Shown: positions 8,601 to 16,617, numbered from the stretch's first letter. The stretch: DNA of 45,467 nt from Neolewinella lacunae (GCF_014349155.1 NZ_JACSIT010000143.1:659-46125), one strand, 5' to 3'. The notes: generated by a model from the letters alone, not told the origin. Numbers and translations: made by a program.

Positions 8601-9332
8601 TTGCACCCAGTCATCTTAATCAACGATCTTACCAAGACCTACGTAATGGGCCAGACCCAGGTCAAAGCCCTGCGCGGCATCGAACTCCGCATCGATACCA
8701 ACGAATACGTGGCTTTAATGGGCCCCTCTGGATCGGGCAAATCCACCCTGATGAACCTCCTGGGCTGCCTCGATACCCCCACCCGGGGAAGGTACGAGCT
8801 GGATGGCAAGGACGTGAGTAAAATGGACGACACCGAACTGGCCAGAATCCGCAACGAAAAGATCGGCTTCGTCTTTCAGACATTCAACCTCCTGCCCCGG
8901 CAAACGACCCTGGAAAACGTCGCTCTCCCGTTGGTTTACGCCGGCATCAGCAAAAAAGAACGGCAGGCACGCGCCCAGGCCGTGCTCGACTCGGTAGGCC
9001 TCGGTGATCGCGTCCATCACCGCCCCAACGAACTTTCGGGCGGTCAGCGGCAGCGCGTAGCCATCGCCCGCGCCCTGGTCAATGACCCGGCCATCATCCT
9101 GGCCGACGAACCCACCGGAAACCTCGATACCAAAACGAGCATCGAGATCATGGAGATTTTTGAAAAAATTCACCAGGCTGGCAACACCGTCATTCTGGTT
9201 ACCCACGAGCCCGACATCTCCGAGCACGCCCACCGCATCGTCCGCCTCCGCGATGGCATCATCGAAAGCGATCTCCGCAATACCAGCGTCCGCCGGGCCA
9301 GCGACCCCGAACACCGCTACAATCAGGCATAG
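8601..9332 (+). CDS. ABC transporter ATP-binding protein, LolD/MacB type
   Basis: A 243-residue ATPase subunit of the MacB/LolD/FtsE-like family. It shows Walker [12 protein letters not shown]-loop [13 protein letters not shown], signature [15 protein letters not shown], Walker [13 protein letters not shown], and the H-loop VTHE. 'NLDTKTS.EIM' after Walker B is typical of this subfamily. The start is TTG at 8601: the next ATG (8646) would remove the conserved [12 protein letters not shown] strand. It would power a lipoprotein-release or MacB-type efflux permease. No permease gene is adjacent, so the partner is unknown. It lies 39 bp after gatC and may be cotranscribed with it. Confidence 0.9.
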   Translation: MHPVILINDLTKTYVMGQTQVKALRGIELRIDTNEYVALMGPSGSGKSTLMNLLGCLDTPTRGRYELDGKDVSKMDDTELARIRNEKIGFVFQTFNLLPRQTTLENVALPLVYAGISKKERQARAQAVLDSVGLGDRVHHRPNELSGGQRQRVAIARALVNDPAIILADEPTGNLDTKTSIEIMEIFEKIHQAGNTVILVTHEPDISEHAHRIVRLRDGIIESDLRNTSVRRASDPEHRYNQA

Positions 9333-9394
9333 GGAATCATCCCATACTACGGAAGGTGGTCCTCGCCAGAGAAGGATCTGTGTGTGGGGCTGAC

Positions 9395-9730
9395 TTAAAC
9401 GCCGTCGGGGCGCGAGTAATCCACCCGGAATTTTTCGATCATTTCCGGCGTCAGCGAGTCGGCGTATACTCCATAGGCATCAACGAGCATCCCCCGGGTG
9501 CCGTCGTTGCCCTCAATGGCGTAGAGGACGGAGTTGTCATCCGGGTTACTCATCCCTTCAAAGCGAAAAGTGCGGCGGATGGTAAAGGCCTCGGGGGGGA
9601 AGTTCCGGTCCAGGGCTTCGCACCGCAGGCAGTCGCTCTGCTGTTCAAAATCGTAGGTATATCCTTCGTTGCGCAGCAGTTCGATGGCGGCGGAAAGCGT
9701 ATTGGGGGCATCAACTGATGGTTTGGACAT
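9395..9730 (-). CDS. Small conserved Bacteroidota protein, often mislabelled phosphoribosylpyrophosphate synthetase
   Basis: A 111-residue acidic cytoplasmic protein starting MSKPSVDAPNTLSAAIELL. Its central motif (RRTFRFEGMSNPDDNS, then YAIEGNDGTRGMLVDAYGVYAD) matches a small family widespread in Bacteroidota. That family carries the name 'phosphoribosylpyrophosphate synthetase' in databases. At about 110 residues it is a third of the length of a real PRPP synthetase and lacks the PRPP-binding loop, so that name should not be used. The upstream in-frame ATG at 9940 would add an improbable Cys/Phe-rich segment overlapping the rpmE2 start, so I chose 9730. Function unknown. Confidence 0.8.
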   Translation of the reverse strand: MSKPSVDAPNTLSAAIELLRNEGYTYDFEQQSDCLRCEALDRNFPPEAFTIRRTFRFEGMSNPDDNSVLYAIEGNDGTRGMLVDAYGVYADSLTPEMIEKFRVDYSRPDGV

Positions 9731-9813
9731 GGCGAGGTTTTTCTTTAGTTCAAGCGCTGGAAGCCGCCAAATGTTCGGCTTTGGCACAGTGGAAAGGAGC
9801 CTGCTGGCCGCTT

Positions 9814-9831
9814 GGGCGCTGCCGCAGGTGC
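9814..9831 (+). repeat. 18-bp dispersed motif, copy 4
   Basis: GGGCGCTGCCGCAGGTGC, one mismatch at position 7. It lies in the divergent spacer between the small conserved gene and rpmE2, about 60 bp upstream of the rpmE2 -7 element. Confidence 0.75.
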
Positions 9832-9870
9832 AGGGGAAAGGACACGGAGCAATGATCTGAGCAACGAGGC

Positions 9871-9901
9871 TTGGCGAATTCAAAACAAAAGCGTACCTTT
9901 G
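9871..9901 (+). promoter_or_regulatory. Bacteroidota promoter for rpmE2
   Basis: A -33 TTG at 9871-9873 and a -7 TACCTTTG at 9894-9901 are separated by 20 bp, the best-formed promoter in the window. The predicted start near 9905 gives a leader of about 18 nt before the ATG at 9923. This fits a highly expressed ribosomal gene. Confidence 0.7.
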
Positions 9902-9922
9902 CGCTCCGAAAAATATCAAGCA

Positions 9923-10195
9923 ATGAAAAAAGATCTGCACCCCGCAACGTACCGGACCGTAATCTTCCGCGATATCAACGCCAACATTTCATGGTTGGGC
10001 CGTTCCTGCGCCAAGACGCGGGACACCGACAAGTTCGAGGACGGCAACGAATACCCCCTGATCAAGCTGGAGATTTCCAACGAGTCTCACCCCTTCTTCA
10101 CGGGCAAGATGCAGTACGTCGATACCGCCGGTCGGATCGATAAGTTCAACAAGAAATTCGGCAAGAGCCGCTTCGCCAAGGCCAGCGAGGAGTAA
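9923..10195 (+). CDS. rpmE2: 50S ribosomal protein L31 type B
   Basis: A 90-residue ribosomal protein with the type B (zinc-independent) L31 pattern: MKKDLHPATYRTVIFRD at the start, then 'ESHPFFTGKMQYVDTAGRIDKFNKKF'-like residues near the C-terminus. It lacks the CxxC zinc ligands of type A L31. L31 bridges the large-subunit central protuberance and the small-subunit head. A longer frame beginning at 9812 includes non-coding leader sequence. The ATG at 9923 follows a strong promoter. A perfect hairpin terminator follows 54 bp after the stop, so it is monocistronic. Confidence 0.95.
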   Translation: MKKDLHPATYRTVIFRDINANISWLGRSCAKTRDTDKFEDGNEYPLIKLEISNESHPFFTGKMQYVDTAGRIDKFNKKFGKSRFAKASEE

Positions 10196-10249
10196 TTCCT
10201 TCGCCCCGAAGCAGACCTGCTTTTTTCCTTGCCGGCCGCCGGCCATGCG

Positions 10250-10290
10250 AAAGCCCGGAGTGAACGATCGTTCACTCCGGGCTTTTGTCG
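10250..10290 (+). terminator. Perfect palindromic terminator after rpmE2
   Basis: Bases 10250-10285 form a perfect 36-bp inverted repeat (arms aaagcccggagtgaacga and its exact complement) with no unpaired loop, ending in a T-rich tail. It is expected to terminate rpmE2 transcription and could work in both directions because it starts with AAA and ends with TTT. Confidence 0.9.
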
Positions 10291-10314
10291 TTGTGCTGCT
10301 CCGGCCTCAGCCCC

Positions 10315-10756
10315 GGGTATTGTCGCGGCGTCAGCCCCGACCCCGCTCAAGGTATTGTCGCGGCTTTAGCCCGACCACTTCACCTTGCGGGCGTCAGCCC
10401 CGACCCCCGCTCAAGGTATTGTCGCGGCTTTAGCCCGACCACTTCACCTTGCGGGCGTCAGCCCCACCCCCGCTCAAGGTATTGTCGCGGCTTTAGCCCG
10501 ACCACTTCACCTTGCGGGCGTCAGCCCCGACCCCGCTCAAGGTATTGTCGCGGCTTTAGCCCGACCACTTCACCTTGCGGGCGTCAGCCCCGACCCCGCT
10601 CAAGGTATTGTCGCGGCTTTAGCCCGACCACTTCACCTTGCGGGCGTCAGCCCCACCCCCGCTCAAGGTATTGTCGCGGCTTTAGCCCGACCACTTCACC
10701 TTGCGGGCGTTAGCCCCGACCCCCGCTCAAGGTATTGTCGCGGCTTTAGCCCGACC
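10315..10756 (+). repeat. 63/64-bp tandem repeat array (about 7 copies)
   Basis: The conserved block ggtattgtcgcggctttagc starts at 10351, 10415, 10478, 10541, 10604, 10667 and 10731. The periods are 64, 63, 63, 63, 63 and 64 bp, with a degenerate leading copy at 10315. Units are nearly identical over their whole length, including a second block (gcgggcgtcagcccc), so this is not a CRISPR. Because 63 is a multiple of three the array stays open in several frames and creates false long ORFs. It fills the space between the rpmE2 terminator and the yjjG promoter. An inverted relative lies at 8117-8192. Confidence 0.9.
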
Positions 10757-10853
10757 CTGGCCTGCAACGCAAAGCTTCCGAACCTATCTCCCACACCGCA
10801 GAGCATCGATCCCCAGCCGAATCCCCCCAACCCAGCTCCTCCAACTTTACCAG

Positions 10854-10871
10854 GCACCTGCGACCGCGCCC
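10854..10871 (-). repeat. 18-bp dispersed motif, copy 5
   Basis: Exact match on the minus strand with N=T. It ends 1 bp before the yjjG -7 element at 10873, where it would occupy the region between -33 and -7. Confidence 0.85.
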
Positions 10872-10872
10872 T

Positions 10873-10880
10873 TACCTTTA
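10873..10880 (+). promoter_or_regulatory. Probable -7 element (TACCTTTA) for the YjjG-like gene
   Basis: Seven of the eight consensus positions are compatible with TAnnTTTG. The predicted start near 10884 gives a 20-nt leader. The adjoining 18-bp motif could be bound by a protein that affects this promoter. Confidence 0.45.
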
Positions 10881-10903
10881 CACCCTCCAAATTTTGCTGC
10901 CTT

Positions 10904-11587
10904 ATGTACCGTTGGTTACTATTTGATGCGGACAACACGCTCTGGGACTTCGACGCCGCCGAAGCTTCCGCCCTGGAACGGACGCTGCGCGAGCGGGACA
11001 TCGACTGGTCGGACGAAGTACTGGGTGAATACCGCGAGATCAACCACCGCGCCTGGGCCGACTACGAACGCGGCCTGCTGCCCAAGGAACAGCTCCGCAC
11101 CATCCGCTTCGAGCGCCTGCTGGAGCGCTACCAGCTGGACCACCCCGCGGAGGAGCTCTCCTTCAACTACCGCACCTACCTGAGCCAAAGTACCCACCTG
11201 CTGGAGGGCGCTTACGAGTTGCTGACGACCCTGCGGCCCCACTACCGCCTGGGGATGGTCACCAACGGCCTGCGCGAAGTGCAACGATCCCGGCTGCTCA
11301 ACACGGGACTGGACCATTTCTTCGAATTTGTGGCCATCTCCGACGAAATTGGCGTCGGCAAGCCCCAGGCTGCTTTTTTCGACTACGCCTACGCGCAGAT
11401 GGATGGGGTAGACAAGTCTGCCGTACTGGTGATCGGCGATAATCCGGTGGCCGACGTGCGCGGGGCCCTGGACTACGGCTTCCACGCCTGTTGGCTGCGG
11501 CACCCGGGCGTAGCCGACCAAAAGCACCTGGGCGAAACCTACCGCATCCGCGACATCCGGGATTTGACGCAGTTGCTCGTTTTTTGA
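10904..11587 (+). CDS. yjjG: YjjG-family HAD phosphatase (noncanonical pyrimidine nucleotidase)
   Basis: A 227-residue HAD-superfamily phosphatase. Motif I is FDADNTLWDF (nucleophile Asp8, acid/base Asp10), motif II VTNG, motif III Lys in EIGVGKPQ, and motif IV VIGDNPVADVRGA. A helical cap is inserted after motif I. The 'DADNTLWDFDAAE' start and total length match the YjjG subfamily, which hydrolyses (including noncanonical) pyrimidine nucleoside monophosphates. The frame is open far upstream only because it passes through the tandem repeat array; the real start is the ATG at 10904, where the conserved first beta strand (YRWLLFDAD) begins. Confidence 0.88.
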   Translation: MYRWLLFDADNTLWDFDAAEASALERTLRERDIDWSDEVLGEYREINHRAWADYERGLLPKEQLRTIRFERLLERYQLDHPAEELSFNYRTYLSQSTHLLEGAYELLTTLRPHYRLGMVTNGLREVQRSRLLNTGLDHFFEFVAISDEIGVGKPQAAFFDYAYAQMDGVDKSAVLVIGDNPVADVRGALDYGFHACWLRHPGVADQKHLGETYRIRDIRDLTQLLVF

Positions 11588-11659
11588 TGGACGCCCTCCC
11601 AACTTAAGCGGCAGTGCGGCGTTGGCCCATCAACCATTTTTTCGATCATTCTTTTCCCC

Positions 11660-12307
11660 GTGACCAAGCAAGAAAAAGCCCACGCCATCCACCGCATCCT
11701 GGAGGACCTGTACCCCACCGTGCCCATTCCGCTGGACCACACCGACCCCTACACCTTGCTCGTTGCCGTCCTGCTTTCTGCGCAGTGTACCGACGTGCGC
11801 GTCAACCAGGTCACGCCCCAGCTCTGGGCGCTCGCCCAGCGCCCGGAAGAAATGATGGCGCAATCGGAAGAAGACATCCGGGCGATTATTCGTCCCTGTG
11901 GCCTCTCTCCGCGCAAAAGCAAAGCCATCAAGGAACTCAGCCGCATCCTCACGGAAGACTACGGCGGGGAGGTCCCCCAGGACTGGGCGGCGCTGGAGGC
12001 CCTGCCCGGCGTTGGCCACAAAACGGCCGCGGTGGTGATGAGCCAGGCCTTTGGCGTGCCCGCCTTTCCGGTGGATACCCACATTCACCGCCTGGCCTAC
12101 CGCTGGGGACTGAGCAGCGGCAAAAACGTGGCAAGCACCGAACGCGACCTGAAACGCCTGTTTCCGGAAGAAAGCTGGAACAAACTCCACCTCCAGATCA
12201 TCTTCTTTGGCCGGGAATACTGCCCCGCCCGCGGGCACCGGATGCGGGATTGCCCCATCTGCGGCACCTACGGACGCAAGGCGCTGCTGAAGGCGGAACG
12301 GGAGTGA
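11660..12307 (+). CDS. nth: Endonuclease III (DNA glycosylase/AP lyase) with altered Fe-S Cys pattern
   Basis: A 215-residue base-excision repair enzyme that removes oxidised pyrimidines and nicks AP sites. It shows the helix-hairpin-helix LPGVGHKTAAVV with the catalytic Lys, and VDTHIHRLAYR with the catalytic Asp. The start is GTG at 11660. The usual C-x6-C-x2-C-x5-C 4Fe-4S loop is changed: the C-terminus has C-x9-C-x2-C (EYCPARGHRMRDCPICG), so the second and fourth ligands are replaced by Met and Tyr and an extra Cys is present. Cluster binding is therefore doubtful or uses other ligands. Confidence 0.92.
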   Translation: MTKQEKAHAIHRILEDLYPTVPIPLDHTDPYTLLVAVLLSAQCTDVRVNQVTPQLWALAQRPEEMMAQSEEDIRAIIRPCGLSPRKSKAIKELSRILTEDYGGEVPQDWAALEALPGVGHKTAAVVMSQAFGVPAFPVDTHIHRLAYRWGLSSGKNVASTERDLKRLFPEESWNKLHLQIIFFGREYCPARGHRMRDCPICGTYGRKALLKAERE

Positions 12308-12409
12308 GCAAACGGTTCCGGGACCTCCGGTTGGGGAAGGACAGTGGTACCAGAGCGCTGGATCGGAGCGCTCCCCTCGCTTCAGCAACCTTTTGGCCCG
12401 GTGGCTGTC

Positions 12410-12417
12410 TATTTTTG
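12410..12417 (+). promoter_or_regulatory. -7 element (TATTTTTG) for the UbiA-family gene
   Basis: A perfect TAnnTTTG 28 bp before the ATG at 12446. A TTTG at 12392-12395 is upstream but only 14 bp away, closer than usual. Confidence 0.5.
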
Positions 12418-12445
12418 CGTAAACTTTTTAAACTGCACTCCGCCG

Positions 12446-13324
12446 ATGCTGCTGCTCCGCCGGTTGGGCGACTTCCTCTCGCTCGTCAAATTTTCCCACA
12501 CCATTTTTGCCCTGCCTTTCGCGTTGATCGGCTTTTTTCTGGCGGTGCTGGATGCGGGGGAACTGCGCTGGCAACAACTGTTGCTGGTGGTGCTCTGTAT
12601 GGTCTTTGCCCGCTCCGCAGCGATGGCTTTTAACCGTTGGCAGGACCGCGACATTGACGTAAAAAACCCCCGGACGGCGGTGCGGGAAATTCCGGCCGGC
12701 ACCATCTCCAGCCGGGCGGCGCTGAATTTTGTGGTGCTCAACTGCGCCCTGTTCATCGTTGCGGCGGGCTTACTCAATTGGCAGTGCCTTCTCCTCTCGC
12801 CGGTAGCCTTGCTGGTCATCCTGGGGTACAGCTATACCAAGCGTTTTACCTACCTCTGCCACTTCGTTCTGGGGCTCGGCCTAGCGTTGGCTCCCGTGGG
12901 GGCTTACCTGGCGGTGACGGCCCAGTGGGCTTTGCTGCCGGTGCTCTACGGCGGCGTGGTGCTGCTGTGGGTGGCGGGCTTCGACATCATTTACGCCCTG
13001 CAGGACGAAAACTTTGACCGCGAGGAGTCGCTGTATTCCATTCCGGTGCGGTTGGGGACGGTCCGGGCGCTGCGCCTGGGCCGGATTTTGCACTTGCTTT
13101 GTGCGACTTTGGTCGTAGTGGCGGTACTGCGGCAGGCGGCTTTGTACCCGGAGTTCGGTACCCTGAGCTACGCGGCGGGAGCTTTCTTCCTGGCCGCGCT
13201 TACTTATCAGCACACCCTGGTGAAGGCGGGAGATTTGCGGCGGATCAACCTCGCCTTTTTTACCACTAATGGCATTGCCAGCCTGGTCTTTGGGGCGCTT
13301 ACGGTGCTGGATGTGTATTTGTAG
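12446..13324 (+). CDS. UbiA-family prenyltransferase (menaquinone-type, MqnP-like)
   Basis: A 292-residue integral membrane prenyltransferase with about eight or nine membrane helices. The first Asp-rich motif is FNRWQDRDIDVKNPRTA (Asn/Asp Mg-pyrophosphate site), followed by REIPAG; the second is DIIYALQDENFDREE. The opening KFSHTIFALPFAL and the 'RTA.REIPAG' signature match the UbiA-other/MqnP group (TIGR01475 type), which prenylates an aromatic ring in quinone synthesis. Menaquinone is the expected quinone in Bacteroidota, so I infer that pathway. A GTG at 12344 would add 34 residues that the -7 element at 12410 argues against. Confidence 0.85.
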   Translation: MLLLRRLGDFLSLVKFSHTIFALPFALIGFFLAVLDAGELRWQQLLLVVLCMVFARSAAMAFNRWQDRDIDVKNPRTAVREIPAGTISSRAALNFVVLNCALFIVAAGLLNWQCLLLSPVALLVILGYSYTKRFTYLCHFVLGLGLALAPVGAYLAVTAQWALLPVLYGGVVLLWVAGFDIIYALQDENFDREESLYSIPVRLGTVRALRLGRILHLLCATLVVVAVLRQAALYPEFGTLSYAAGAFFLAALTYQHTLVKAGDLRRINLAFFTTNGIASLVFGALTVLDVYL

Positions 13325-13399
13325 GCGGGGCGTCAGTGGCAAAGCTTTTGGTGGTGCTCAACGGTGTTGGGTCTACTTCGCACACCTGGCTTTTTAGCC

Positions 13400-13439
13400 C
13401 ATGGAGTTGCTTGGAGTAGGGCATGGAGTTGCTTGGAGT
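13400..13439. repeat. Short direct duplication of catggagttgcttggagt
   Basis: Two identical 18-bp copies at 13400-13417 and 13422-13439 (22-bp period) in the spacer between the convergent UbiA-family and yhhQ genes. Confidence 0.7.
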
Positions 13440-13476
13440 TTGGTGGGGTAAAGCCGTTATACGGCGACTGCCTGAT

Positions 13477-13525
13477 CTTAGCCCCTCTTCGTGTTCTTAG
13501 TGGTTCAAAAAAGAGCGAAGCGCTC
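13477..13525 (-). repeat. 'accactaagaacac' dispersed repeat, copy 1
   Basis: On the minus strand it reads cgcttcgctctttttt, then gaaccactaagaacacgaag, then aggggctaag. The same order of blocks occurs at 19873-19919 and in diverged form at 19929-19986. It overlaps the stop codon of yhhQ. Similar 'accactaag' elements are common in Bacteroidota intergenic DNA. Confidence 0.75.
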
Positions 13526-14348
13526 ACCTCCCCGCTCGCGCCTTGAGCGCTTCGGCCAGCTCGTGCCCCAAATACCGGTCGATCCAGCCATGCAGAAGGT
13601 AAATGACCGGCGTCAGCACCACGGCCATCAGGAACTTGAACGTATACTGGACGGTGGCTACTGCCAGAATCCGGGACCAGGGCCAGGGATCCGCTACGCC
13701 GCCGAAGAGTTCCGGGCCCAGCTTGAAGGCGACGATGAGCACCACCAGGCTGTCTACCAGCTGGCTGACTACCGTCGAGCCCGTTGCCCGCAGCCACAGC
13801 CGTCCTTCGCCCGTACGGCCGCGGATGCGTTGGAAGACGAAGACGTCCGTCAGCTGCGCCAATAAAAAGGCCGCCAAAGACCCCACAATGATGAACAACC
13901 CCTGCCCAAAGGTAATGGCAAAGGCCGCCTGGCTATCCGGCACATTACGCGCCGCCGATTGCACCACCCACCAGTCGGCCGGTGCCAACTGGATGGCCGC
14001 AAAAATCATCAGAAAGGCGTAGGAAATCAGCGCAACGGTCAGGAAACTCAGCATCCGGACGCCCCGCCGGCCGTAGTACTCGTTGAGCAGGTCCGTCATC
14101 ACGAAAACGATGGGCCACAGCACCACACCCGCCGAGAATTGCAGCGCACCAATTTCGCCGAAAAGGTTAAAATTCCAGGCGGCAATGCCCAGCGTGTCTT
14201 CGAGGGCAAAGATTTTTACCCCGATCAGTTCGGCTACCAGGGCATTGGCCACGAAGAAGCCGGCCAGAATGATGAACAGGCGGCTGGGGCGGTAAGTGAT
14301 TACGTCTGCCGGAGCAGTGAGCGTGGGCGTAGGGCCAGAATGTGGCAT
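13524..14348 (-). CDS. yhhQ: Queuosine precursor transporter, YhhQ/VUT family
   Basis: A 274-residue membrane protein of the VUT (vitamin uptake transporter) family with six or more helices. Family features are ANALVAELIGVKIFAL in the first helix, the NFNLFGEIGALQFSAGVVLWPIVFVMTDLLNEYYG segment (conserved TDLxNE), and RATGSTVVSQLVDS later. YhhQ proteins import preQ0/preQ1-type precursors for queuosine tRNA modification. The ATG at 14348 is preferred to one at 14420, whose extra residues are polar and Cys-rich. The 3' end overlaps a dispersed repeat. It is divergent from the next gene. Confidence 0.88.
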   Translation of the reverse strand: MPHSGPTPTLTAPADVITYRPSRLFIILAGFFVANALVAELIGVKIFALEDTLGIAAWNFNLFGEIGALQFSAGVVLWPIVFVMTDLLNEYYGRRGVRMLSFLTVALISYAFLMIFAAIQLAPADWWVVQSAARNVPDSQAAFAITFGQGLFIIVGSLAAFLLAQLTDVFVFQRIRGRTGEGRLWLRATGSTVVSQLVDSLVVLIVAFKLGPELFGGVADPWPWSRILAVATVQYTFKFLMAVVLTPVIYLLHGWIDRYLGHELAEALKARAGR

Positions 14349-14492
14349 TGAGCTGGGTGATTGTCTGACAAGAGCTAACCCTACAATGCAGGCGCGTAAA
14401 GGTTTGTTGCGACAGCCCAAACCAACGATTTTTACCTACTTTGCGTCTTGGTAGACACATGACCTCTTTTTGCTAGTTCACCTTTATCACGC

Positions 14493-15389
14493 ATGCGAAC
14501 TTCCCTGTTAATTCTGGCGCTGTTGGTGGCCACCGCGCTCGCCGGGCAATCCTACCGCTCCCGCATCCACTACAAAGTCAAGTTGGGCGACGAAAAGCAG
14601 CTGCACCAACTCATTTTGCTGGACTACACCAAGCTCCTCGGTACTGCCCTCGATATTCAGGCCGACTCGATCTACTTCCGCCTGCGCAGTGCCGATGAAG
14701 TGTCGGTCATTCCGCTCGCAGAGATGCGTTTTTTGGGAGAATTCGTCGTTGGGCAATCGGCCTTGTCCGTACCGCGTGTCCCTCCGCCGCTCACTGACCT
14801 CACCTACGAGCGTACGGCCCTGCCCTTCAACGGCCGGGGGCAGCTACGCATCATCAACCTCGTTTACGGGGTAGCGGAGTTGAACCTCAACCAAAACCTG
14901 CAGGTCGGGCTTGGCGTGGCGGGGCCACTGGGGCTGCTCTCTACCCAGCGCCTGCGCTTCAGCCTCAACCCTCAGCTCCACCTTGGGATCAGCAACCAGG
15001 TTCTTTTCCCGCCTTTCAACCAGGGCAACGGCCAAGGCATTTTTGCCATTGGCGACCTCACCACGATACTTACCATCGGCTCGGAGCGGCGCTTTTTGAA
15101 CCTCGGCACGGGCATTTTCTACAACCGCGATAATGGCGATGGGCCCGTACCCCTGCATCGCATCGGCATCGGCGGCAGGGTAGGGGAGCGGTGGCACCTT
15201 TACAGCGAAGTACTCATGTCGCTCGATCGGAGTTTCAACTTCCCGCAACTTCAGATTTTTCCTTCGTTTACGGCCAGCGTCGGGGCCCGCCGTCACCGCT
15301 GGCAACTTGGTGTTTTTACGGTGGTGCTCGACGAAGATTCCTTTTTTCCGCCGCCGCTGCCGTACGTAGGTTACGCTTATTATTGGTAA
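14493..15389 (+). CDS. Hypothetical exported, probable outer-membrane beta-barrel protein
   Basis: A 298-residue protein with a signal peptide (MRTSLLILALLVATALAG, cleaved before QSYRS). After a region of about 80 residues there are alternating hydrophobic strands with glycine turns (VGLGVAGPLGLLS, LHLGISNQVLFPP, FTASVGARRHRW). The C-terminus is aromatic (GYAYYW), as in outer-membrane barrels recognised by BAM. I do not recognise a named family. It stands alone, with a lipoprotein gene 240 bp downstream. Confidence 0.65.
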   Translation: MRTSLLILALLVATALAGQSYRSRIHYKVKLGDEKQLHQLILLDYTKLLGTALDIQADSIYFRLRSADEVSVIPLAEMRFLGEFVVGQSALSVPRVPPPLTDLTYERTALPFNGRGQLRIINLVYGVAELNLNQNLQVGLGVAGPLGLLSTQRLRFSLNPQLHLGISNQVLFPPFNQGNGQGIFAIGDLTTILTIGSERRFLNLGTGIFYNRDNGDGPVPLHRIGIGGRVGERWHLYSEVLMSLDRSFNFPQLQIFPSFTASVGARRHRWQLGVFTVVLDEDSFFPPPLPYVGYAYYW

Positions 15390-15416
15390 GTGTTTTTCTT
15401 CGCAGTATTCCACGCT

Positions 15417-15434
15417 GGGCGCGGCCGCAGGTGC
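15417..15434 (+). repeat. 18-bp dispersed motif, copy 6
   Basis: Exact match with N=C, 27 bp after the stop codon of the preceding barrel-type gene and followed by agtgggg. Confidence 0.85.
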
Positions 15435-15629
15435 AGTGGGGATGATGGACAGGCCCCGGCACTGACGTGGCCCCCGGCTCAGCCAGCCTGGCCAAGGGAA
15501 AGTACTTACAGCAAACGGGTAGAGCGGGGGTTGGCGGATTGGATGGTTCAACCATATAACCCGATCATAATTGGTTCGCCAGGGATCACCTCCATCTTCT
15601 TATCTTTACCTCGCAACAACCCACCCGCA

Positions 15630-16061
15630 ATGCGTTTTTTTTCCGTCCTCCTTTTGTTTTTGGCCCTTTTGCAAGGCTGCGGCAATTCTGCTGCCGAGCC
15701 CACCGCCGGGACGCCTTCCGCAAGTGCGGAGTCCGGCACTACGGACGAATCACAGGACGTCCTGACCGTCCGCTACCGCTCCGATGGCTTCTACCCCGGT
15801 ATTGCGAGCGAATGGCTGGAGGTAACCTACGATAGCGAAACTCCCACCATTCTTTCCGTTGTCTATTGGAGTTCGGACGATGAAACCAGGCAGGAGATGG
15901 AGATTCTGGAGCAGAGTTTCTCCGCAGGGGAAATCAGTGGCTACTCCGGGCAGCTCGCCTTCCCCGGCCAAGACCCCATTGGCTTTGGCAGCATCGAAGA
16001 CCGTTTTAACTTCGTTCACGACGGTGATCGTTTTCAGGAGTTTGAACTGGAAGAAGAATAG
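15630..16061 (+). CDS. Small lipoprotein of unknown function
   Basis: A 143-residue protein with a lipoprotein signal (MRFFSVLLLFLALLQGC; the Cys would be lipidated). A Ser/Thr/Ala/Glu-rich linker of about 25 residues follows, then an acidic domain (LTVRYRSDGFYPGIASEWLEVTY) ending in a run of Glu. Placing the start at 15630 makes the lipobox correct; the frame is open further upstream but that part overlaps an 18-bp motif. A TATCTTTA element at 15601-15608 could be its promoter. No family recognised. Confidence 0.7.
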   Translation: MRFFSVLLLFLALLQGCGNSAAEPTAGTPSASAESGTTDESQDVLTVRYRSDGFYPGIASEWLEVTYDSETPTILSVVYWSSDDETRQEMEILEQSFSAGEISGYSGQLAFPGQDPIGFGSIEDRFNFVHDGDRFQEFELEEE

Positions 16062-16137
16062 CGCTTAACTCACCGCTGCACCCTGCGCCAGGGAATGTCA
16101 TTCCCCCCACGGCAGGGGCAGCTAAATCAATACCAAA

Positions 16138-16617
16138 ATGCTGTTGGAAATCTTCATGAGCGTAATGATCTTTTACGGCATTTTAATCGCCGTAAACCTT
16201 CCGGCACCCTGGCTGGGCCTGGAATTTGAGAGCGGTGAAACGCCCAAATTATGGTATGCGCCTCCCGGCTACCTTATCCCCATCGTCTGGTTCGTACTTT
16301 TTACTTTGTTGGGAATCGGTAGGTATCTGCTCCTGCGAGCGGGTGGGGGAGATTACCTCTGGTGCTTATACGGATTGGCCCTGCTCTGTGCGGCTTACGC
16401 TTACTACACCCTAGGTTTTGCCAGACTCACCAATATCTCAGCCTTGTGGTTTGGCCTGGCCGGGAATACCGTAGTTATTCTGTTTGCTGCTTTTGCCGTT
16501 TATACATTATTGCCCGTGGAAAAAACAGCGGCCCTGCTTACCCTGCCGGTGATTGTGTGGACCGCCTTTGCCAGCCTGATCGTGATCGGCGAATTAAGGC
16601 TGGCGAAACTCCTGTAA
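16138..16617 (+). CDS. TspO/MBR-like membrane protein
   Basis: A 159-residue protein with about five membrane helices. The segment LWYAPPGYLIPIVWFVLFTLLGIGRYLL resembles the TspO 'PP..F...W..LY...G...Y' signature, and ALLTLPVIVWTAFASLIVIGEL resembles the last conserved helix. TspO proteins bind tetrapyrroles and lipophilic ligands. The conservation is partial (Glu-Leu at the end rather than Asn), so it may be a divergent relative. A short palindrome (gggaatgtcattccc, 16091-16105) lies just upstream. Confidence 0.55.
   Translation: MLLEIFMSVMIFYGILIAVNLPAPWLGLEFESGETPKLWYAPPGYLIPIVWFVLFTLLGIGRYLLLRAGGGDYLWCLYGLALLCAAYAYYTLGFARLTNISALWFGLAGNTVVILFAAFAVYTLLPVEKTAALLTLPVIVWTAFASLIVIGELRLAKLL

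Noticed and set aside
10315-10756. CRISPR array
   Set aside because: The 63/64-bp units are conserved throughout, with no variable spacers and no cas genes.
10385-10903. N-terminal extension of the YjjG-like protein through the tandem array
   Set aside because: The frame is open only because the unit is 63 bp; the sequence is repetitive, the HAD fold starts at 10904 and a promoter element lies at 10873.
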